64,000 nucleotides of DNA from contig NZ_CP035425.1 of NCBI RefSeq assembly GCF_006740685.1, positions 597,687 through 661,686 of the forward strand. Direction: 5' to 3'. Position numbers and translations under genes: made by a program. Positions 59,538-64,000 of the stretch are shown in pieces. The stretch comes from Candidatus Nitrosopumilus sp. SW (GTDB lineage Archaea; Thermoproteota; Nitrososphaeria; Nitrososphaerales; Nitrosopumilaceae). The first letter of the stretch is position 1, and each line of letters begins with the position of its first letter. The notes below the pieces were generated by a model. The model was given only the letters and a program-made list of their open reading frames with translations. It had not been told where the DNA came from and did no database searches.

Positions 59538-60706
59538 CTAACAAATTCTTCAATTTTGTTCATTGCAGAGTCTAAAACTTGAAGGCTAGGAAGATAAACT
59601 AGTCTGAAATGACCACTACCATATTGTTCTCCAAAACCAGAACCGTGTACAGTTAGCACACCTTTTGATTCTAAGAGTTTTGTAACAAATTCCTTGTCTG
59701 TTCCAAATCTATTATCTTCAATTTTTGGAAATGCATAAAATGCACCTTTTGGATTGGGGCAAGAGAGTCCTGGCATTTCATTTAGTCGTTTTACAACCAA
59801 GTCTCTGCGTTTTTTAATTTCAGATACAAAATTAGAGATATAGTCTTGAGGTCCTCGCAGTGATTCCAAAGCAGCATGTTGTACTGGAAGGCTTGTTGCA
59901 ATTCTTACTCGGGCCAATTTGGGTAGATTTTCTCGTATTGCATCAAGTTTTGGAGAATTGTTAAATGCAATATACCCAATTCTCCAACCAGACATTAGGT
60001 GAACTTTGGAAAAACCATTTAGAACAATTACTGGAGAATCCCCTGCAACTTTACCAATCCCAACAAATTTTTCATCAAAAATAATTTGATCATAAATTTC
60101 ATCACAAATTATGTAGAGATTATGTTGATTTGCAATATCTACTAGTTCTTGAAGTGATTTTTCATTAAACACGACACCAGTAGGATTGTTGGGACTAATC
60201 AGACATATGGCAACAGTTTTTGAAGTAATTTTTGATTTTATATCATCAATATCAGGAGTAGAATTATCCAAATCAACTGCAAACTCTACAGGGACTCCAC
60301 CATGCAATCTAACATAGGAGGCATATGGAGGATAATATGGGCCTGGAAGTAGTACTTCATCTCCCTCTTCAACAATTGAGGATATTACCATGTCCAGTCC
60401 TTCAGATACACCATTTGTAACTAGAATCTCATCAGCAGAAATTGACAATCCTTTGGTATTTTCTTTTTTAGCAATCTCTTGTCTTAATTCTAATAGTCCT
60501 TCAGAAGTAGAATAGTAATTCTCACCATTGTTAATTGCGTCAATCAAAGCTTGTTTGACATTATCAGGGGGTTGAAAACCAAATTGAACAGGATCACCAA
60601 TATTTAGATAATCTACTTGCATTCCTTGTTGTTGTACTTTTCTTGCTGCAAGAACAATATCTCTAATTGCATACTCTACACCTGCTACTTTTTTTGATAC
60701 CTTCAA
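59531..60706 (-). CDS. Class I/II PLP aminotransferase (alanine/aspartate type)
   Basis: A 391-residue fold-type I aminotransferase. It has NIGDPVQFGFQPP, the N-P-T-G motif in ISPNNPTGVVF, the Asp in ICDEIYDQIIF, the PLP Lys in LNGFSKVHLMSGWR, and Arg in HFRLVYLPS. I chose the TTG at 60706 (MKVSKKVAGVEYAIRD), with a TATA-like stretch about 27 nt upstream. A longer frame to 60763 would run into the tRNA-Arg gene. It resembles AlaA/AspC-like enzymes; specificity open. Confidence 0.88.
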   Translation of the reverse strand: MKVSKKVAGVEYAIRDIVLAARKVQQQGMQVDYLNIGDPVQFGFQPPDNVKQALIDAINNGENYYSTSEGLLELRQEIAKKENTKGLSISADEILVTNGVSEGLDMVISSIVEEGDEVLLPGPYYPPYASYVRLHGGVPVEFAVDLDNSTPDIDDIKSKITSKTVAICLISPNNPTGVVFNEKSLQELVDIANQHNLYIICDEIYDQIIFDEKFVGIGKVAGDSPVIVLNGFSKVHLMSGWRIGYIAFNNSPKLDAIRENLPKLARVRIATSLPVQHAALESLRGPQDYISNFVSEIKKRRDLVVKRLNEMPGLSCPNPKGAFYAFPKIEDNRFGTDKEFVTKLLESKGVLTVHGSGFGEQYGSGHFRLVYLPSLQVLDSAMNKIEEFVSQ

Positions 60707-60750
60707 AGTATCTAGACAGATATTTAGGCCCGTTAAATTCTTACTTGTTT

Positions 60751-60825
60751 GGACTCGTTGCACAGCCTGGATAGTGCGGGCGGCTTCGAACCGCCAGGTC
60801 GAGGGATCGAAGCCCTCCGAGCCCT
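60751..60825 (+). tRNA. tRNA-Arg(UCG) with unusual features
   Basis: A cloverleaf with D stem GCAC/GTGC, anticodon stem GGCGG/CCGCC, loop CTTCGAA (anticodon UCG) and T stem GAGGG/CCCTC. Oddities: the acceptor arms GGACTCG/CGAGCCC have one A3-C70 mismatch; the T loop is ATCGAAG, with A54 in place of the near-universal T54; the following base, the discriminator, is T. A TATA-like ATATTTAGG lies about 28 nt upstream. It looks transcribed but structurally atypical. Confidence 0.82.
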
Positions 60826-60867
60826 TTAGTTTATCTTATTAAGTAAAAAAATTTCCACAAGAACGAA

Positions 60868-61359
60868 ATGAAAATATCATTATTCAAAATTGGGCTGGTT
60901 TTGGTAATTGTTGGGATGGGGTGGATATCAGTAGTTTTTACAGATGTTGAAAAAAATCAGGAACAAACTATTCTAAAACAATCAAGTTCTTTTGAAATGA
61001 AATCACAATTTACAGGTACAGATATTGGATTTTACAAAGTCTACATGTCAGAGTTTTCAGGGGAGGAGATATTCATTCAGATTCTAGATGTAAAAGACAA
61101 TGTGATTCAAGAACAAATCATTCAAACAAAAATGTCAGTAGGATATTTTGATTTTAGTGGAGATGGGTCATACACTGTCAAAGTAACAAACTTGGCAAAA
61201 AATCAAGTGAATTTAGAAGTAGAATTTGGAAACACCAATTCAAAAGAAATGATCCCACCAGGAATAATGATTCTAGTTGGAACTATTTCTATGATAGTGA
61301 TGGCATATCTTAAAATTAAAAATTACAAAATGGCACAGCCTGATGAGAATATCTCATAG
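60868..61359 (+). CDS. Membrane protein with extracytoplasmic beta domain
   Basis: A 163-residue protein with an N-terminal helix (residues 5-25), an outside beta-rich domain (about 30-125, ending DGSYTVKVTNLAKNQVNLEVEF), then a C-terminal helix (PPGIMILVGTISMIVMAYL) and a short basic tail. No family recognised. It converges with the next gene and overlaps it by 37 nt. Confidence 0.65.
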   Translation: MKISLFKIGLVLVIVGMGWISVVFTDVEKNQEQTILKQSSSFEMKSQFTGTDIGFYKVYMSEFSGEEIFIQILDVKDNVIQEQIIQTKMSVGYFDFSGDGSYTVKVTNLAKNQVNLEVEFGNTNSKEMIPPGIMILVGTISMIVMAYLKIKNYKMAQPDENIS

Positions 61360-61916
61360 ACGGGGATACATTGTATTGTGTGTCCAAAAATTAGAATTAG
61401 ATTGAACCCCAACCATATTGTAAAGAACAAAAATGTTACAATTGAAAAAGGCAATAAAAATTTGAGTTTAGTGTGTTCTCTATTTTTTAAAATTAATAAT
61501 CCACCAAGGGAGCCTAGGACTAGTCCCAATTCTAGAGGTTGATGAGACCAAGAAATTAATCCATCAATACCAAATACTTCATGAGATAAAGAATCCCCAA
61601 AGCCAGAAATTATTTGAATTACAGAGCCAATCATTACTAGTTTAACCCCGGTCTTTAGAGAGCGATGAATAGATTTTCGAATTATTAACATGCCACCTAG
61701 TATTGAAGCTACTACAGTCATTGAGACTCCAGAGTATACAATCATGTGAGATGGACTCCAGAAAAATTCAGGTTCTTTTTGAAGATGAGATATTGCATCC
61801 CAAAATCCTGCTGAAACTGTAATGACAGGACCAATAACAGATAGAATGCATATGATATGTACAAGATTATCAGATTTTACAAGTGTCGAGTTTGAAATTC
61901 GTTGAATTAATCTCAT
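61323..61916 (-). CDS. Polytopic membrane protein with His-containing helices
   Basis: A 197-residue protein with about six membrane helices. Conserved-looking polar motifs sit near helix ends: GFWDAISHLQKEPEFFWSPSH, GFGDSLSHEVFG and SWSHQPLELG, each with His or acidic residues, which suggests a metal or quinone site or a channel. No known family recognised. It overlaps the convergent neighbour by 37 nt. Confidence 0.65.
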   Translation of the reverse strand: MRLIQRISNSTLVKSDNLVHIICILSVIGPVITVSAGFWDAISHLQKEPEFFWSPSHMIVYSGVSMTVVASILGGMLIIRKSIHRSLKTGVKLVMIGSVIQIISGFGDSLSHEVFGIDGLISWSHQPLELGLVLGSLGGLLILKNREHTKLKFLLPFSIVTFLFFTIWLGFNLILIFGHTIQCIPVYEIFSSGCAIL

Positions 61917-62034
61917 TTATTCGCACTATATGAAAGGAGTATTTGAAATCTTGTAAAAATATCAAGTTGGAAAAATTTACTTTGTGGCTAATTTTTAGAA
62001 TTAACTATATTAGATAAAACAATCTAGGAATTTC

Positions 62035-62274
62035 ATGAGTCCTGGAATTGGATTAATGAAAAGAAGACTAGAAAAAGAGAAAGATGCCATTGCACTTGCA
62101 ATGTCAGGTATTGCAAAAAAATACAATGTAGTTCCAGATACAATTGAAACTTTAGAAACAAAATATCATGATGATGCAGGAGATTGGTATGTGGCATTAG
62201 GATGGGAAGATAAAAAAGCCATAATTCAGATGGATTCTGTTCAAGGAACAATAACTGAGATTAAAGAAATTTAA
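62035..62274 (+). CDS. Hypothetical 79-residue protein
   Basis: A small soluble protein with an N-terminal basic helix (MKRRLEKEKDAIALAMSGIAKKY), a middle ETLETKYHDDAGDW and a C-terminal beta part VALGWEDKKAIIQMDSVQG. No family recognised. A TATA-like AACTATATTAG lies about 28 nt before the ATG. The SDR gene follows 25 nt later. Confidence 0.65.
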   Translation: MSPGIGLMKRRLEKEKDAIALAMSGIAKKYNVVPDTIETLETKYHDDAGDWYVALGWEDKKAIIQMDSVQGTITEIKEI

Positions 62275-62299
62275 TTATCAAAGAATATTTCAAAATATT

Positions 62300-62947
62300 A
62301 TGACTAGTGCAATTGTTTTAGGAGGATCTAGAGGCATAGGAAAAGCAATATCAGAATCACTAAAATCATTAGAAATTGATGTTTTTGCTGCATCAAAAAA
62401 TGATATTGATACTTCAAATTTAGACAGCGTTAAAGAATTTGTCAAAAATCATAATCAAACAGATATTTTGGTTCTAAATACAGGAGGACCTGCTCCAAAG
62501 CCATTTCCAACAATCACAGAAGAAGATTGGAAATTATATCACAATCAATTATTTTTAGGATTTGTCACAATTTTACAAAATATCAAAATTAATGATGGAG
62601 GATACATTTTTCTGATCAGTTCTAATGTGATTAAAGAACCAAATTCAAAATTAATAATTTCATCAGCATATCGAGCAGCTTTTGCTGAAATTTTCAAAGT
62701 GCTGAGCAAAGAATATGCTGAAAATCAAATTAGTTGTATCAATATTGCTCCAGGACCAATCAACACTGATAGGACTCAAAAATTAATAGAAAATGTTGAA
62801 GAATACAAAAAATCATTACCTATGAAAAGATTAGGAGAGCCCGAAGAGATTGGAAATTTTGTAAAATCAATAATTCAAAATAAAATAAAGTATTTGTCAG
62901 GGGTTACAATAAACTTTGATGGTGCAAACTCAAATTATGTTTTCTAA
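62300..62947 (+). CDS. Short-chain dehydrogenase/reductase with altered active site
   Basis: A 215-residue Rossmann SDR. The cofactor loop is VLGGSRGIGKAI, the middle is LVLNTGGPAPKPFP (in place of NNAG), the catalytic Ser is in LISSNV and Tyr in SSAYRAAFAE. The usual Y-x-x-x-K lysine is replaced (Y-R-A-A-F), so activity by the classic mechanism is doubtful. The C-terminus ends SGVTINFDGANS as in FabG-like proteins. Confidence 0.82.
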   Translation: MTSAIVLGGSRGIGKAISESLKSLEIDVFAASKNDIDTSNLDSVKEFVKNHNQTDILVLNTGGPAPKPFPTITEEDWKLYHNQLFLGFVTILQNIKINDGGYIFLISSNVIKEPNSKLIISSAYRAAFAEIFKVLSKEYAENQISCINIAPGPINTDRTQKLIENVEEYKKSLPMKRLGEPEEIGNFVKSIIQNKIKYLSGVTINFDGANSNYVF

Positions 62948-62949
62948 AA

Positions 62950-63588
62950 TTATTTTTTAAATTCAACGTTTGGTGTGTCAGGTTGACCTGCAATTGCAAT
63001 TAATCCACCATCACGTAATTGTTGTAGTAATTGCATAACTTCTTTTTCAACTTGATTTCTTTGTAGTCCTGTTTGTTGTGCAAAAATTTCAACCAAGTCT
63101 GTAACTTTACGTTGTCCATTACAAGATTTCCAGAAATCAACAATTGCTTGATTAACCATGAAACCTTGATCATGTTCATTTGCCAATACCATAGAGCCAT
63201 CTTCTTGTTGAACTAGTTTTCCAACACCTTGAGGTAATGCAGTTTCATAATTAATTGGAGCGGGAGTGTTCATTCCAGCGCCCATGTTTTTGATTTTGAT
63301 TTTTGCCTCTTCAGACATTTTATCCATTGACCAAGGAGGATCCCATACAATGTCAATATTGACATTATTTACACCAGGAACTTTTTTCACAAATCTTGTT
63401 GCATCAGAAACTAGAGTTTCATGAAGGGGGCAACCCTGAGTAGTCATTGTCATTTTGATATTTACATCATTATTTTCTGCCACATCAATTCCATAGATTA
63501 ACCCCATCTCAACAATGTTTAGAGGGACTTCAGGATCCATACACTGTTTTAATGAATCTTCAATTGTTTGTGGAGAAATTGTACTCAT
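62950..63588 (-). CDS. MIP18/DUF59 (SufT-like) domain fused to PqqD-like domain
   Basis: A 212-residue protein. The N-terminal MIP18 domain has DPEVPLNIVEMGLIYGIDV and MTTQGCPLHETL with the reactive Cys, and helps iron-sulfur cluster insertion. The C-terminal part (about 120-205) resembles PqqD: GSMVLANEHDQGFMVNQAIV, CNGQRKVTDLVEIFAQQ and a winged-helix end LLQQLRDGGLIAI. PqqD-like domains bind peptides for radical SAM enzymes. The fusion suggests a coupling factor for Fe-S protein maturation (inference). Confidence 0.83.
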   Translation of the reverse strand: MSTISPQTIEDSLKQCMDPEVPLNIVEMGLIYGIDVAENNDVNIKMTMTTQGCPLHETLVSDATRFVKKVPGVNNVNIDIVWDPPWSMDKMSEEAKIKIKNMGAGMNTPAPINYETALPQGVGKLVQQEDGSMVLANEHDQGFMVNQAIVDFWKSCNGQRKVTDLVEIFAQQTGLQRNQVEKEVMQLLQQLRDGGLIAIAGQPDTPNVEFKK

Positions 63589-63627
63589 ATTTTTAGAAAC
63601 AATTTGAAAAACAATAAAAACTTTCTA

Positions 63628-63999
63628 TTAATTAGCTGCAAATAATTTTGGAATAGACTCTTCATAGGGTGCTGTAGCCACGCCTTTTTCAGTAATTATT
63701 CCAGAAATTAGTTCGGGAGGAGTCATATCGAATGCAGGATTTATCACTCCTATATCATCAGGAGCAGTTTTTTTATCACCAATTCCAGTTACTTCAGAAC
63801 CTTTACGCATTTCAATAATTACATCTTCAGCCTTTGTTTCTAGATCAATTGTGGATAATGGTGCTGCAACATAAAATGGAATACCATGTTGTTTGGCCAT
63901 TGTGGCTACTTGATAGGTTCCAATTTTGTTAAAGACATGACCTGTTTTTACAATTCTATCTGCTCCAACTACGACTTTGTTTACCAAACCATTTGCCAT
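63628..63999 (-). CDS. MtnA/eIF2B-alpha family isomerase, 5'-truncated by the window edge
   Basis: At least 123 C-terminal residues of a protein of the methylthioribose-1-phosphate isomerase/ribose-1,5-bisphosphate isomerase/eIF2B family. Visible are [21 protein letters not shown], with the conserved Asp, then [15 protein letters not shown] and [13 protein letters not shown], the usual MtnA ending. The start lies beyond base 64000 (the first Met shown may be internal). MtnA is the likeliest, for methionine salvage. Confidence 0.85.
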   Translation of the reverse strand: MANGLVNKVVVGADRIVKTGHVFNKIGTYQVATMAKQHGIPFYVAAPLSTIDLETKAEDVIIEMRKGSEVTGIGDKKTAPDDIGVINPAFDMTPPELISGIITEKGVATAPYEESIPKLFAAN

Positions 64000-64000
64000 A

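Noticed and set aside
59531-60763. The long form of the aminotransferase starting at 60763
   Set aside because: It would run into the tRNA-Arg gene (from 60751); a TTG at 60706 with an upstream TATA-like box fits better.

Overview
The window reads as a stretch of a marine-type ammonia-oxidising archaeon (Nitrososphaerota/Thaumarchaeota, most likely Nitrosopumilaceae). Supporting signs are very AT-rich DNA, archaeal information-processing genes (GINS, MCM, Hel308, RFC small subunit, aIF5B, aIF6, L7Ae, L24e, S28e, L37e, Lsm), a 4-hydroxybutyryl-CoA dehydratase next to an ADP-forming acyl-CoA synthetase (the thaumarchaeal 3-hydroxypropionate/4-hydroxybutyrate CO2-fixation cycle), copper proteins in place of cytochrome c, many TTG/GTG starts, and TATA boxes about 25-30 nt before many start codons, as expected for leaderless mRNAs. 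The assignment is an inference from gene content. No ammonia monooxygenase, rRNA, CRISPR array, phage or insertion sequence was seen.

Layout: 1-2.6 kb, branched-chain aminotransferase, Gfo/Idh oxidoreductase, Trm112-like protein and hexapeptide acyltransferase (sugar or amino-acid modification). 2.6-8.6 kb, a tightly overlapping minus-strand operon GINS-MCM-Hel308-MraY/Alg7-like transferase-membrane protein; the clamp-loader small subunit faces away from it. 9.7-13 kb, tRNA-Ser, two zinc-ferredoxin-like paralogues with matching promoters, aIF6 and HisS. 13-17 kb, small proteins, DedA, archease and a CFI-box surface protein carrying a perfect 149-bp tandem repeat. 17-20 kb, the ribosomal/translation operon L7Ae-S28e-L24e-Ndk-aIF5B. 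20-25.6 kb, phosphosugar mutase, tRNA-Leu, PurU, an ArfB-like hydrolase and the Lsm-L37e-unknown-RpiA operon. 25.6-28.2 kb, the complete AmmeMemoRadiSam trio. 28-35.7 kb, a Met-rich secreted protein, a hydantoinase-type amidohydrolase, several zinc-ribbon proteins, a candidate structured RNA, signal peptidase and a secreted lysyl-oxidase-like protein. 35.7-39.5 kb, the 4-hydroxybutyrate part of carbon fixation. 39.5-45.5 kb, RNase H, membrane proteins, a small regulator, a radical SAM enzyme, a CcdA/YHS/thioredoxin-like operon and a divergent pair of paralogues. 45.5-50 kb, glycosyltransferase, aspartate kinase, a second structured-RNA candidate, a second branched-chain aminotransferase and a methyltransferase. 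50-52.5 kb, a divergent two-component system. 53-57.5 kb, the terminal oxidase cluster (subunit II in two genes, subunit I, a double cupredoxin, half-size CtaA). 57.5-64 kb, F420-related and other metabolic genes, ending in a truncated MtnA/eIF2B-family gene.

Themes: metabolism is autotrophic and respiratory with a strong copper signature. Small zinc-ribbon or Cys-rich proteins are frequent. The points most worth a second look are the two structured-RNA candidates (31.35-31.45 kb and 48.01-48.12 kb), the CcdA-YHS-thioredoxin-secreted-protein operon (41.9-44.1 kb), the two-gene oxidase subunit II, the odd tRNA-Arg, the MIP18-PqqD fusion, the Met-rich secreted protein, and a frameshifted mini-gene in front of GINS.
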